Source of the DNA: Nageia nagi
Taxonomy: Eukaryota; Pinophyta
DNA: 64,000 nucleotides
NCBI GenBank assembly: GCA_050084985.1
Contig: JBITNC010000001.1
Span: 36,828,001 to 36,892,000 of the forward strand
Reading direction: 5' to 3'
Within the stretch, counting starts at the first letter, position 1. Every line of letters starts with the position of its first letter. Made by a program: the position numbers and the translations under genes. The notes under the pieces were generated by a model. It searched no databases, was not told where the DNA came from, and saw only the letters and a list, made by a program, of their open reading frames with translations. Below are positions 32,687 through 45,200 of this stretch, one piece after another.

Positions 32687-34930
32687 AAAAAAGGGGGTGT
32701 TGAGCTGAGAGACCCCACACCTAGGGTTTCTCTCCCCTTTTGGGATACCCTAATTGGAATATCTAAAATATTTCTTGAAACATGATTAGATAATGATGAT
32801 AAAACAAAATATAGGTAGGTTTTAAAATTTGTACTTTTTTATGCAATAACCAAAACTCCAAATAACTTGCAAAATAAGAGACAAGAGTAGGCTTCTAAGT
32901 TCTAGGTCCTTGAGACCCTAGAACCATGCAAATGTAGCTAAATAGCTTGTAAGCCTATAAACCTTGAATCAATAAGGCACTAGAAGATAGCACAATGCCT
33001 AATATGTAATATAACATAAGACTAAAATGGACTAAATAAGAATAATAACTAAAATATCCTATTCTAGCATAAGTCTACTAGAGACTAGCCTAGAAAATGC
33101 TAATATGCAATCATGCACCAATATAGTGATGATAAACCCAAAATGATATGTGATATGAACCCTTCGATGTCCTCTAAAAATTGAAAAATACTTAAAACAA
33201 ATATTAGTACCAAAAAAACCAAATCCATAAGAGTTACCTAATGTTTCTTACAAGATGAGGAAAAAAATATTATTTTTGTTACCTTTGAAAGTGATGGATG
33301 AAGCTCCAAATGGAATATATGGGACCAAAAGCTTGATTACATGGTTTGGAGTGCATAGGATAGTAGGAGGTCATGATGTATCCATTGTACAAAGTCAAAT
33401 ATTGGTGGAAAAGCTAATTTTAAATTGACTTTGATATAGGACTAGCCAATGGGTTGGTTAGGGTTTTAACCTAACTGGTCAACTGATCTCCTAACCAATA
33501 GGTTAGTTAGGGTTCAAATTGACCAAGTGGTAACAAAATGGCTATGTTAACAATATTGATTGTGTGAATAAGGTTAGGATAGTATAAAAGGTTTATATGG
33601 CTATAATAAGCTACAAGATACCATGTTGAGTAATAAATGATGTAGGTGTTAAAAATGCAAGATGGACATGCTCATTTTTGCAAAAAAAATAGCCACACCT
33701 ATGGGAGTGCCTTATAGGATGATGCAATCAGGATTATGAGAATGTAAATAATGATATACCCCTTGAGAAGTAAAATGGGAGGAGTGCTCAAGGTAGGGGC
33801 TTTAGCATCTTATCGATCAATAAATGAAAAGGGGCAACTAGGAAATGGTGAAAAAGCATGAAAGGAAAGGAGACTAGCCAGTCTACTTTAGGTTGGATAG
33901 GACTAGCTAGTGGGATGGCTAAATATTTGATAAGATGACTAGGATGCATAAATAATAAAATAAAAATTTTGACTCACTTTTCTCATTTTGCACACTTTCC
34001 CTCATGAGGATGGAGCTTTGATTATGAGAGAGTATTCCATTCTAAAGGATACTAGAGTGATCATGAATTGACTAGGAGAGATGATGGTGATAGATGGTGA
34101 AAGACAAGACCCACCATGTGATCCATCAGGAGGTGGAAGTGATTGCCTACATGAGAGGGTAAGTTCCTCAAAACTTAAACATTTCAAATTCTAAAATTGT
34201 ATGATCATAGATAACTAGCATTTTAGCAGATAAAATGATGTTTATTTTCATTTTTGATAGTTAAAATTGATACAAAATAAGGAAAATTATAGGGGTAGGT
34301 CAAAAACTAGGGCATCATATTTTGACAAAAATAACAAACCAAACTTAGAAAAATAGGATTCAAAATGACCATAGAGACATTTAGGAAACTTTCACTAGAT
34401 TGGATTTTAGATTTAAGGTCTAAAATAGTAAAAATAATTTCAAGTTTTTGAGACTAAGGGCATGAGTTTTTATGCCACAACCTCAACTCTACTAGCTGGT
34501 AGGTTGTAGACCAATCAAAATTTAGGGGATAGCTAAGAGATTATTGTTTGGAGCTTAGTTAACCACAAATAAGGCTAACCAACCAACCAATTGATCATCC
34601 AACTGATCCACTAACCAATTGGTAGTGTGTTAGCTAGTTCAAATTAGCTAACCTACTACATACTATTTAAGGTTTGGTGGAAAATATAGGACCTTAGGTG
34701 ATACAAGAAAAATAAAAAATGACACAAATAAATCATGAAACTTGTAGGAATGATATACTAGGGCTCAGAAATATAGGAAGATATAGACTAAACCACTAAC
34801 TTAAAATCAAGAGGACTAACTTAGCAAGATAAGAACATGGATTTGAGTAAACAAGACTAATATAAAACATATAAATGGGTGTTAGGTGAAAATTTGGTAT
34901 AAATTCATGTCAATATTTCATGATTTGTGC
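32687..34930. other. Possible polypurine tract and LTR edge, then non-coding AT-rich sequence
   Basis: AAAAAAGGGGG (32687-32697) is followed by TGTTGAGCTGAGAGACCCC, which looks like a PPT joined to the TG end of a plus-strand LTR unlike that of D. It could also be the outer edge of an LTR of an element inserted into D. No second copy is in the window. Further on are words such as ACCAATTGGT and GGTTAGTTAGGGTT in both orientations (33420-33510, 34560-34680). No coding trace is seen. Confidence 0.35.
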
Positions 34931-34960
34931 AAGGACCGAGAAGAGGATGACTAGGTATAG

Positions 34961-36760
34961 CTTAAGGTTATGGGCTTGGCTAGAGCAGCCAGATTATAGA
35001 CCATCACAACTAACCAAGGTTATGTGTACACACTGGTGGAGCATTGCGATGCCCATTACAACACCTTTTATTTCTTAATAGGGAAAATGATGATCACTCT
35101 AGAGGATGTATATCAAATCTTCAAGGTTCTAGTGGAGGGAGAACCAATTATGGAAGTAGCCTCATGGAGCTAGATGATGGCTCAAATGTTTGAGAGGACT
35201 CATAGACTATCAACATGGGCCATGGTAGGGTGGTCTAAACCCATGCATATGAGGATAGTTAGATCAACTAATAAGAGACCATAATGATGATTATTATCAA
35301 TAAATTCTTACTTCTTGATACTAGTAGTCCCAAGATGCCTTAAAACTTGGTAGAGGTTGTTAGATGGATAATTGAGGAGGGGATTGTCTTTGCTTGGGCA
35401 TAAGCTATTTTGTAGCAGACATATAAGAAATTGGAAGATCAAAAATTAGGTTGAGAGGGATATTAGGGTCCCTCTTAATTTAGGTCTAGGCATGGGAACA
35501 CATATGCATGGCACAACCCCATAGCCTACCATACGATATTTAAAGCATGGTCAAGGTGGATCTAGAGGCATCAATAGCAGGATAAGAATTATTGTACACT
35601 TGTAGGTGGGATAGAGATCATGATTCTACCAAGAGAAGATCATATAAAGTGATTTATACCTATCACTAAAGCATGTGGGTTAGTTTATGGAGAGAGGATG
35701 CCATATTATGATCTTATAGGTCAAGCCCAATGTGGAATGAGGATGCAAAATAGCTAGAATAAGTACACTAATTCTATGACATGCATGAGAAGTGGCCTAG
35801 GGACATCACGATGTTCATATTTGAGAGGGTGAAACTATAACATGACATCAAATTAGACATTTCATGAAAGCTAGTCCTCTACCAATAGATCAAGGCATAG
35901 GTTAACCTACCTTAGAGGTAGTACATGGAGCCAAATGCAACTTTAGATGTACATAATGGTGATACTTGATATGTACAAAATAGGTATGATGATAGAGTAT
36001 GACCAATGGTGGGATATTAAATGGGAGTAGATGATGATAAGTGGGGTGCTATAGGAACCATTTCCAATGGTAGTAAGAGGGGTAGGACAGGCCAAGGGGG
36101 AAAGACTAGGACCAATGGTGGCAAACACAATAGGCACTCTTAGGAGACCTACAACAAGAGGCCCCTCAGAAGTAGGAGAGGTAAAGGAGGAGGATGATCC
36201 CCTCATATAGTTCACTATGATAGGCCATGATTAGGAGGATTTTAATGCAACACTAGAAGCATTCTTAGTAGAGCAAGAGGCCCATGAGGTACAAATAATT
36301 GTAGAGTGTGATCAAGTGCTAGGAGAGAGAGAGAGAGAGAGGCATAAACCTAGTATGGAGGGAAATAATAATCAAATATAGGGATATTATTATGGCATAA
36401 TAGGATGCACTACAAGTGTAGCTATATGGAATAAGGGCACAACTAGATGTGGCTCAAGTAAGGGGCATCACCAGACATAGCTTCTAGTAGTGATGGCTAG
36501 GATACAAGTCCCATTCTTAAAGGCAAGGATGTAGATGGATAAGGCTATGGTGGAGGGATAGGTAGATGAAATGATATAGATAGAGGGAATGATGATCATG
36601 TAGTAGGCATATTATATTTATTGAGATTAATGGTAGAGGGATACTATGAAGGCACTTGTATTATAGGATTAGCTGATGGTAGATGGCATAGTAGCTTTTA
36701 AGCCCATGTTCAAGGGTAGGAGCCAAACATAATTACAAAGTTGCACACATATAATGATGA
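34961..36760 (+). pseudogene. Decayed plant mobile domain (PMD) gene
   Basis: The plus strand reads VMGLARAARL, then YTLVEHCDAHYNTFYFLIGK and MMITLEDVYQIFKVLVEGEP. This is the PMD signature: an L-V-E-x-W-type start, a T-F-x-F-x-x-G-x-M-x-I-T-L-E-D-V core and a G-x-P-I/V. After a frame change near 35389: FAWA, KLEDQK, FRSRHGNTYAWHNP, HTIFKAWSRW, ITKACGLVYGERMPYYDL. The C-terminal part (about 36050-36350) is hydrophilic (EVGEVKEEDDPL, EDFNATLEAFLVEQEA). PMD proteins occur as host MAIN/MAIN-like genes and within plant transposons. Here it lies opposite to element C's pol and between repeats, so a transposon ORF is more likely. At least ten stops are present. Confidence 0.65.
36322..36342. repeat. 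(GA)n microsatellite
   Basis: A run of about nine GA dinucleotides inside the C-terminal part of the PMD pseudogene. Confidence 0.85.
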
Positions 36761-36769
36761 CTGAGTAGA

Positions 36770-37528
36770 GCATGACATGGTTGATAATAATCATTCCATG
36801 TGATCAGGGATATTAGGTGGAGTCTTCAAGGTGCCATAGGCACTAGGTAGACATGCAAAGATAGGAGGGGCAAAGGGGTTAGATGAGACATTAACTTCCC
36901 CCAAGTAGGGTCATATCAAATAGGAATAAGGACCCAAGGCTAAAATTTTGATAAGGATTTTTTTAGTTCCCATGAGAACTAATTTTTTATCAACTATATT
37001 TTTTGTGAGCATGTATATGAGACTATGATACCATGCATGATGTGTTGTGTATGGATGGACATTATACAAATTCTTTTTGATATATGATATACATGACTTG
37101 TGGATGATGCTACTCATGACATGTATGCATTGTGGTTTATGTATGTGATGCTTATGGTTTTTTTTTTTTTATTTATGACATGCTACTAGATGATGATATA
37201 CCTATATGTATGGACATGTGCATGTGACTTTATGATATGAGTACTAAATGTAGCTATATGATGTGAACTCATATTATACTTTTATTCTTATATGTTTGTT
37301 GTTAGTTACTAACTATATGTGTATGGATAATAAAATGGAATGAATGTAATGCAAACACTATGAATCATGGTTTAAAAACACACATAAATACCAAAAAAAT
37401 GAATGACACACACAAACATAAAATAAATAAAGTGCGATATGGATAACAAATCAAAAAGAGATTAAAAATATAATAATAACAAGACACACAATGTATGTAA
37501 TAACACACCTAATAAATGCTAACACACA
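36770..37528. other. AT-rich non-coding stretch
   Basis: Rich in ATGTATGATGTG-like words and a T homopolymer near 37160. No gene, LTR pair or RNA is recognised. Confidence 0.5.
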
Positions 37529-38189
37529 CGTTGGAAACCTAATCCTAGGATTAAGGTAATTAGATCATTAATAGTTATAGGTGTGTGATAGAATTATTAT
37601 GAGACCAAGTTAATACATATTTGGCTTGATTCTCCTCAAGTGATCAGCTGTTGAGAAGATTGAAACCCATCCCACACTCCAAATGAGGTTTGAAGGTTTT
37701 TGGTTCATATTCAGCGTGCATGAAATTTGAATCTGACGGATTGATTGTTGAGAGGCAAGCTGCCTAAGATATATATGCCAAGACATGAGAAAGATCATGA
37801 AGAAAGGATTTGGAGTGCATCTCTATGTCATGAAAGAGCCTGTGGAAAAGTGTTCTTGATACCTCCCACATGGACCTGAGAAGAAAAGAGTGCTCAAGAG
37901 GAGCATCGCAGCTGAAAGCAAGAATCAACCCTGTAAATGATCACGCATGACTAAAATATGGAGCTACATGGTGAAAACCCATAACTACTCCAACACGCCA
38001 GATGAGACCTACGACCAATGTAGCATCTATACACACTAAAGCATCTTATCTCTTAATCTTAATCCTAGGATAAAGAGGGAATGTGAAACCTATCCTTAGG
38101 TTTAAGTAATAGTGACATTATTTTAGGTGTGTGATATGATATTATATGAGACCAAGTTAATACAATATTGGGCTTGAGTTTCTCCTCAA
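37529..38189. mobile_element. TRIM-like small element with ~107-bp terminal direct repeats
   Basis: Direct repeats at about 37532-37639 and 38081-38189 share an AAACCTAATCCTAGG-like start, a TAGGTGTGTGATA motif, GAGACCAAGTTAATACA and a TCTCCTCA end. The right copy is preceded by the purine stretch AAAGAGGGAA (PPT-like) and begins TG; the left copy is followed by TGATCAGCTG, at best a decayed initiator-Met PBS. Total about 660 bp. The 440-bp interior keeps many CpGs and is GC-richer than its surroundings. Classification as a terminal-repeat retrotransposon in miniature is tentative; no clear TSD is seen. Confidence 0.45.
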
Positions 38190-39585
38190 ACATGAAATGA
38201 ATATAAAGCACTCAAGTACAAATAGACAATACACAAACATAATAAAATAATAAATGAGAATAAAGAAAAATACAATTATAATAAACAGAAAATAAAATAA
38301 TCAAATAAAAACATGATGATAAGACAAAACATTATAAATATTAAAAACATATATTAATAATAATTGACAATAAAAATGAACTCGATAAAGAAACAATGGA
38401 CCTAAATACCTTTAAAGAATAAGAAATAAATAGGAATAACTAAGCAATTGAAAAATATCATAATTGAAAAAAGATGAAACAGATAATTACATTCATGAAT
38501 GAAAATAATTAATAATCAAATGATGCCACATAACATGCTATGATGCAATAACATGACAAACATACTTAATTTGACATACAAACAACACACAAAATAGACT
38601 AAAAGAGAATCGCAACAAAATCTCTCAAAGTAAAAAAGTAAGAAAAGATAAATTTTGATGAAATATATTAAGAAACCATATTTTTAAAACTCCAAAAGGG
38701 CTATATGATAGGTTATAGGTAATTTTATCTAAGTGCAAGATTAAAACAAATCAAAAAATAGAGTCCTTTTGACCTATTTAGAAAGTCCAAACCAAAGGCA
38801 ACTTACAAAATGAAAAAAATTGCTAAATGATAAGACTAGAAAAAAATGGCATCAAAGGACATGAGATTCATCACAAATCATTTGCAACATAAGGATTTAC
38901 ATCAAAAATCATGATGGTCATAAGCCTATGGTCAAAACCAAGGGAATAATAAAAGACAACTTGAAGTGTTTGTGACCTAAATGGTCACATCCTCATAGGA
39001 AACCATGGATGAGACAAGATGATAATAAAACATAAATGGACATACAATGATGTCAATGATGCAACATGACACAACAAATAGAAAATAATATCTTATCTCT
39101 TATAGGTATTTAAGGGATCAAATTCCATGCATGTACAAGATTATACTTTATCTTTTGGGGATTTGAGAGATAATGTCCACTAGTCAACCCTAAAGGAGGA
39201 CCAAGATTGATACCAAATAACATGATCAATGCAATTAATGAAATGTGATAAAAAATGCATACAAAAGAAGAACATGACACAAGGTGGTTAGGATATGAAT
39301 GAATATGGACCTACCCCAATACACACAAGTGCAAAATTATGAAAGGAGGGATAGGCTCGAGTATCAACTTCTAATGAGATGATTCAAAATAAAATAAAGA
39401 GGTGAATGATATAAAGTGATAAAACAATAAAAGAATAAGTACCTACACATAAGGTATCATCCCCCTAATTCAGGATAGAGGAAAAGAGAAGAATGATCAA
39501 GATGACATGAACACAAACACATAAATAAGAGATGACATAGAGAGACATAAAAAATAATGATATGAAAGATGATATTATGGATCAA
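38190..39585. other. A-rich non-coding stretch downstream of element C pol
   Basis: Dominated by AATAAA and ATGACACA-type words. No coding trace on either strand. In element C's sense direction it is the 3' untranslated part; no LTR is identified. Confidence 0.5.
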
Positions 39586-39589
39586 GTTC

Positions 39590-40510
39590 TTCCTTCCTTC
39601 TAAATATGTGAGGTTGTATACAATTAAACCAATATTACACTTGTGATATAGGGTCTAGCCAATTAAGGGAAAACTTATCCCTAAGAGGACACTTAAGATG
39701 GGAATATTGTTGATTCTTTTGAGAATAAAGTCATCAACTTAGAACTCATGAGGTTGTACATTCTTATTAAATTCCCTCTTAAGATGCTCTTGATAAATCT
39801 TGTGATGCTCAATTGCATTGATGTACCTCTCATCAAGCAAAGTAAGTTGGTACTATCAATCTTGATGAGTTTCTTCATCAGAGATAAGGTCTTTAAATGA
39901 CACAATAAGGAAGGGATCTTGAGCTCAAAAGGAATGATAACTTTGGAACCATAAATAAAATAAAAAGGAGTAGCACCCATGACCATTAAATACTAGTGCA
40001 TATGCCCATAAAGTGTACATGAGATAATCATACCAATTACAATGATTTTCATTGATCATTTTCTTAAGAATCATGAAATCATCTTATTGATGGTTCAACT
40101 TGAACATTACCCTAAGGGTAATAAGGTGTGGATAATGATTTTTTGATATGATATTAGTGTACATTCTTCTCATATGTTGATTCTTAAAGTTAGTACCATT
40201 ATCAGTAAGGATCTATGCAAGAATACCAAATCAACATATGATATGAATCTCTATGAAAGATACAATCTTAGGATTAGTAGTAGAGACTAAAGAAACCACC
40301 TCAACCCACTTAGTAAGGTACAAATTGATCAATGAGATCAAAACCCCATTGGGAATAAGGCCACATGGCCTGGATGGGTTGAGAAGATACATGCTTAAGA
40401 TGGGTATGTTGCTAACACTTGACATACTTCTTGATATATTAATTATAACTTCATTATATAGTAGGCTAATAATAACTCATCCATAGGATACATTTGGTGA
40501 TATCAACATT
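39590..40510 (-). pseudogene. Element C integrase
   Basis: The minus strand shows TKWVEVVSLVSTTNPKIVSF, FIEIHIIC, ILTDNGTNFKNQHM (second catalytic Asp intact), then GATPFYFIYGSKVIIPFELK and IPSL near 39986-39880, and a C-terminal DDFILKRI and KFSLNW. The region of the catalytic Glu is decayed (FKLNHQ in place of V-E-x-x-N). Frames change several times. Confidence 0.75.
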
Positions 40511-40749
40511 GTTAAAGTGTTCACCATAAATGTCATCATGATAATCCACCATAGAAATTTATTAGTTGCAAATCTTAACACAACAAATAAGGATTCCATC
40601 AAAGGACCTCTTATAGAGGATATCACCTAAAAGCATGTATCGAGTAGCATGATGCTTGAAACCACACTTTTTCTTGGATGACATGTATGAAGGTAGGGAA
40701 TTCAACTTGAGGTACTCATGAAGTTACTTGTACCACAAGTCTTGAAACT

Positions 40750-41229
40750 CAATTGAAATCTCATCGACACTAGCTTTGATGAGAGGAGATGGTGAAGACA
40801 ACTTAAGGGATAACTCTTTAATAGTCATAACTTCCATGTGTTGAATGTGTTGATATGGATTAAGTGGAATGAGTGACCATAAAGAAGCCATGGTATCCAT
40901 AAATCAATTGCAATACTAAGGGGATGACTTGATTTAATAGGATTTGAAGCACTTAAGGAGTCCAACAAACTCATCTCTATAGGACTTAAGGAGTTTATTA
41001 TGAAACTAGTAAAATTATGAAACTTGATTACTAAACAAAAGAGAATCACCATATTAAGGTCGATGCAAGTTCTAATAACTAGGATCAAAGTTTCATACTC
41101 CAAATTATTATTGGTATAAGGGAAATCCAACTTAACGGAATAAATAATAGGGATACCCCAAGGTGTGAAGAAGACTATTCCTACACCACCCCCTTTCTCA
41201 CATTTGGATCCATCAAAATACATGGTCAT
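40750..41229 (-). pseudogene. Element C second RNase H (aRH-like), downstream of RT and RNase H
   Basis: An open stretch from 41229: MTMYFDGSKCEKGGGVGIVF (first catalytic Asp), SVKLDFPYTNNNLEYETLIL (Glu), then CLVIKFHNFTSF, where related proteins have G-D-S-x-L. It follows the first RNase H directly (LVEAPFLDSSPPYINLLDE). This is the usual position reported for the extra RNase H of Tat-clade elements. Confidence 0.75.
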
Positions 41230-41234
41230 GTTGA

Positions 41235-42850
41235 AGTCCTCATATGTATCAATAATTTCCTCCTCTTTGTTAATATTAAATATATCTTCATCAAGGAGAT
41301 TGATATAAGGAGGAGAACTATCAAGAAAAGGGGCTTCAACTAATTGATATGCTATAATCTAACCCTTAATGGATTTTTGACTAGAAAACTCAAGATCAAA
41401 CTTTAAAAAAAACATGAGCCACTTGGACATTCATGAATTATGATAAGTCTTTCTCATCATATACTAGAGGGGATTAGTATGATAAATTATGTAAGTCATA
41501 TGATTAAACATGTAATGATGAAATTTATTGGCTACAAAGATAATGGAAAGAAAAAGATGCTCTCTATGTTGATATACCTAATCTCATAATAGATAAGGAT
41601 ACAACTAAGGTAATAAATAGCTTTATCCTTGCCTTGATCATTTATTTAAGCAAGCATGACTCTTAAAGAAAAATTAGTCATAAAAAGATAAAGATAAAAA
41701 GGAATATGATCCCTAGGAGGAGCTAAGACAAGAGGAGTGGCAAGATAATGTTTTATTTCATCAAAATCTTTTTTATATATCTCATTCCACTCAAAGATGA
41801 CACCCTTCTTCAAGAGCTCATTGAAAGTATGACACTTAATTGAAATTTGAATGATAAAGTGATGAATATATTGGATATTTCATTGAATACTCTTCAAGGT
41901 TTTAAGGTCATGGGGAGGAGGCATATAGAAAATGACCTTGAACTTTTAGAATCAATCTTAATGCCTCATTTTGACATAATGAAACCTAAGACAACTTCAT
42001 ATGGTTCAACCTAACATTATGCTCAAGGAGGTGATAAAAAACTTTGTGAAGAACATCCCAATATCCTTCTTGCATCATATCATGAAATATATAAGTCATA
42101 TCCCTTTGTTATATAGCTCTTATGTTATTAAGATTGAAATGCATGACTCTATAACAATAAGTTGGTAAAGGCAATTTTATGCTAATCATTGGGATGCACC
42201 CAAATTTGGTTGTAGCTAAAAAACTCATCCATAAGAGACAACATCTCATACCTCATAGTATTATCAACCAAGATATCAATATTGGGTAGTGGAAAGTCAT
42301 ACTTAGAACATCCCTTATTAAGATCACAAAAATTTATGTAGATACAAATATAGCCATCAGATTAATTGACTAGAACCATATTGGAAACCCACTTGGGATA
42401 ATCAATATATTCATTGAAGCAAGCCTTTAAGAGCTTTTGAAGCTCATCCTTAATCAAAAGAGACTAGGGAGCATTAAACTTTCTAGGTTTTTGCTTTATT
42501 AGTTAGACATTAGGATAAGTCATGATGTTATGTACAACAAGGTTAGGATCTAAACCTAGCATGTCATTATAACTAAAGGTAAAGAGATTATGACACTCAA
42601 TCAAAATGGATTTGTATAGATTACACTTAGACTCATTTAAAATATCACCATTTATATTAGGATTCTCAAGATCATCACTAATTTCAATCTCGAATAGGCC
42701 CCCAACATGGATGTAGGACACTTCTTCAATTTGTTTAAGGATGGGAAGATATGAGTAATCATATTTGGTAGGATTAGGAATGAAAGACATGAAATTTGAG
42801 AAAGATGCTTCACCAAAATACTAATAAGAAGAAAAAAAAACTTCATGTGG
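41235..42850 (-). pseudogene. Element C reverse transcriptase and RNase H
   Basis: The pre-RT region is open at 42790-42503 (YSYLPILKQIEEVSYIHV, NLFTFSYNDMLGLDPNLVVH). RT motifs follow in decayed frames, including VSNMVLVNXSDGYICIYINF-like traces, then MTYIFHDMMQE and VLHKVFYHLLEHNVRLNH. The roughly 20 residues that should hold the catalytic YVDD between these two motifs are absent. RNase H: HHYMFNHMTYIIYHTNPL, SKWLMFFLKFDLEFSSQKSI. Dead element. Confidence 0.7.
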
Positions 42851-44240
42851 TGAAAATAAACCTAATGGTGGTAAGGAGAAATCTACAGATTTAGGACCAA
42901 CAATAATCAAAGAGTCACCATCAATTGGATGCAAAAAAGAATCAAGCTCATGGAAGCCATCATGTTTGAAGATAAGGGATCACTAAAGAAATCAAATAGA
43001 ATATAATAATCCAATGAGATGAGGCTAGAAGTATGAAAATAAATATTAATATCATCAAAATTAAAAAACTAATCATGGATGTCAAGGTTTGTAAACTCCT
43101 CTTCAAGAGTGGAAGATTTGGGACCTCTAAAATCAAGGCCCCACTTGTCATTACTAGCTTGAAAAGTAGTTTAGAAGGCATGGACTATACCTTTTTCATA
43201 TTTTACTAATCCATAACCTTGCCATTTACAATCCTCAAAATATTATTGAACAAAGTTAAAAAAAGATAAATAATCAACCTTAGCACAAAACTTATCCTTT
43301 AAAGGATGATCAAAAGGAATGTCGAATAGAGAATCAACACCAACATAAATAAAAAAGGATTGTTTATGACTTTGGCCTAAAGGAATCACAAACCTAATAG
43401 TGATGGAGGTATCTTAAGGTTGATTAAAAATCCATGATTGATTTGGTGTTACATGATACATCCTTAATCTAATATTACCCTGGAACAATATTAGCATATT
43501 ACACCAAAAAGGATAAGGAGTAGAATTATTGTCATCATCATTCTTATCCTAAGTGACATGATCGAAGGTGTATGCATGACACTCTTCCTATTGGGAAAGT
43601 CAAAGTGGCATTTTTGATTATTGATAAAGGTCATGAGGTGGGGGAACCTAATTATAAGACTAAGGGAGAGTGGTATTGGGTTGAGGCTTCTTGATCTAAC
43701 ACATCAAACTCAATTATTGTGACAATAAGGACTTGATGGAAGATTTACCATGTGAATGTGTAGGGTGAGGAATATCCAATGGAGGTGATGATGATGAAGG
43801 TTGTGACCCAAGATATTAATCAATATGAGGATGTGAGGATTAGGGATATTTCAAACTAAATTATGCTTGATTGGAATTATTATTCACAAGGATAGTGATG
43901 GGAAACAAACTTGACATTGAAAATGGATCAAGAGCTTGAATAAGATTGCAATGGCTAAAGGGGTAGAATCCATTGGAATGCAATGAGTATTACCACCATA
44001 AAAATACTTGAAATAACCATACCTCAAGGATAAAACACCCTCCATCTCATCAATCCAAGGCCATCCCAAAATAATATTATACTTGTAGATAATAAAAAGG
44101 TACCTTTAACTTATGACACATTAAATCAACCATGATTCTTACCATAAGTGTCAGTGTCAAGTGTGAGATCATGAAATAATCATTGATTAGCTCAAGACCA
44201 ATAATTAATATTGTTAAAGATAGGTTTTTAAAATCATTAA
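42850..44240 (-). pseudogene. Element C protease end and PR-RT linker
   Basis: At 44100-43960 the minus strand reads IILGWPWIDEMEGVLSL and YGGNTHCIP, the usual end of gypsy protease (L-G-R-P-W-I). The following linker keeps long readable stretches, e.g. DSLFDIPFDHPLKDKFCAKV, WQGYGLVKYEKGIVHAF, NDKWGLDFRGPKSSTLEEEF. The active-site D-x-G region is not recognisable. Confidence 0.6.
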
Positions 44241-44460
44241 AAAATGAAGTCTCAATTTACTTATTTTATTTATTTTATTACCTTATTTTGATGTGCTCCT
44301 CACCCTCTTTCCAATGCTTCAAATAGAAACAAAATGGAGCTACGGTTTATGATTTATGGTATTCTAAATATTTAAAAAATTATTAAAAAATTTTAAACAA
44401 AAAATTACTTAATGAGACCCACTCTAATTACATGGAATGTACAATCAACATATACATAGT

Positions 44461-44532
44461 CATCCTAGGTGGCATCCTAATCATCATCCTAGGTGGCATC
44501 CTAGTCATCATCCAAAGTGGCATCCTAGTCTA
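44461..44532. repeat. 24-bp minisatellite, three units
   Basis: Unit CATCCTAGGTGGCATCCTAA plus TCAT. The homologous array in duplication unit 2 has four units. Confidence 0.85.
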
Positions 44533-44889
44533 CATATTAGTCAACATATACTTGGTCAATAGTTTACCAAGGAAAAGTGCCATTTAAATATACATATTAT
44601 ATTCATATAGTTGTTAAATTGAATTATATGCCTACTAATTTCCAAGTTGAGTAACGAGACATATTCATAAACCTAAAAATAGAGGATTCCTCTCCCTATT
44701 TTCTTTGTCAACATGGATAAACTTGAGGTTTGTTTGTGATGTTGGTAAATAATAATTTTTATTTTTAACTTTGTTATAACAAGATTCTCCTAAGATAGTA
44801 TTTATTATTACTACAAAACAAGCTACATGAGAATGAATTAAGGGACCCAACATTGAGAGAGTAGGAGACTAATGCCTAAATTTTTCTAG

Positions 44890-45200
44890 AGAAGATTTTA
44901 AGCATAACATTTTGAAGTACTTTCTCATTTTCAATTTTATGATATATGTTATGATCCACTTGTTATCATGGAATATATTTTATAATCGCTATCATATTAG
45001 TGTGTCCAAAGTGTGTTTCTAATAAGAATTTGCATATTATAGGTTGATAGATTTCTAAAGCAAAGCTGAGTGCATTAGTGTTATCAATGATACATTCATA
45101 GAGAAAAGATCTCTCACAAACCATAGCAAATTATATTTGTAAAAGCCCCAAAGAGGCACATTTGAATTTAGAAGTTAAAACATTGTAAAGATCTTATTAA
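44890..45200 (-). pseudogene. Decayed ORF fragment of unknown origin (copy 1)
   Basis: The minus strand reads, with few stops, DLYNVLTSKFKCASLGLLQ, ERSFLYECIIDNTNALSFAL, EIYQPIICKFLLETHFGH and VDHNIYHKIENEKVLQNVML. NALSFALEIYQPIICKFLLE is faintly ankyrin-repeat-like (A-L-x-x-A-x-x-x-x-x-x-I-x-x-x-L-L), a weak resemblance only. The same sequence occurs in unit 2 at about 47830-48140. It could also be part of an LTR. Confidence 0.25.

Larger units (their letters stand above)
39590..44240 (-). mobile_element. Element C: Ty3/gypsy pol with PR-RT-RNase H-aRH-IN order
   Basis: On the minus strand, coding traces run continuously from the end of the protease (44.24 kb) through linker, RT, RNase H, a second RNase H and integrase (39.59 kb). 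No gag, PBS or LTR of this element is found. Its upstream side ends just before the tandem duplication at 44433. Domain order differs from B and I. Confidence 0.75.

Noticed and set aside
37610-37798. Minus-strand 62-codon ORF in the CpG-retaining island
   Set aside because: Overlaps the terminal repeat and shows no family motif; reading frames on the other strand look equally plausible.
44665-44853. Minus-strand ORF (copy at 47608-47796) with C and C at zinc-knuckle distance (C-x12-C)
   Set aside because: The inner ligands are Val and Ile, so the knuckle reading is not supportable; conserved between copies only because of the recent duplication.
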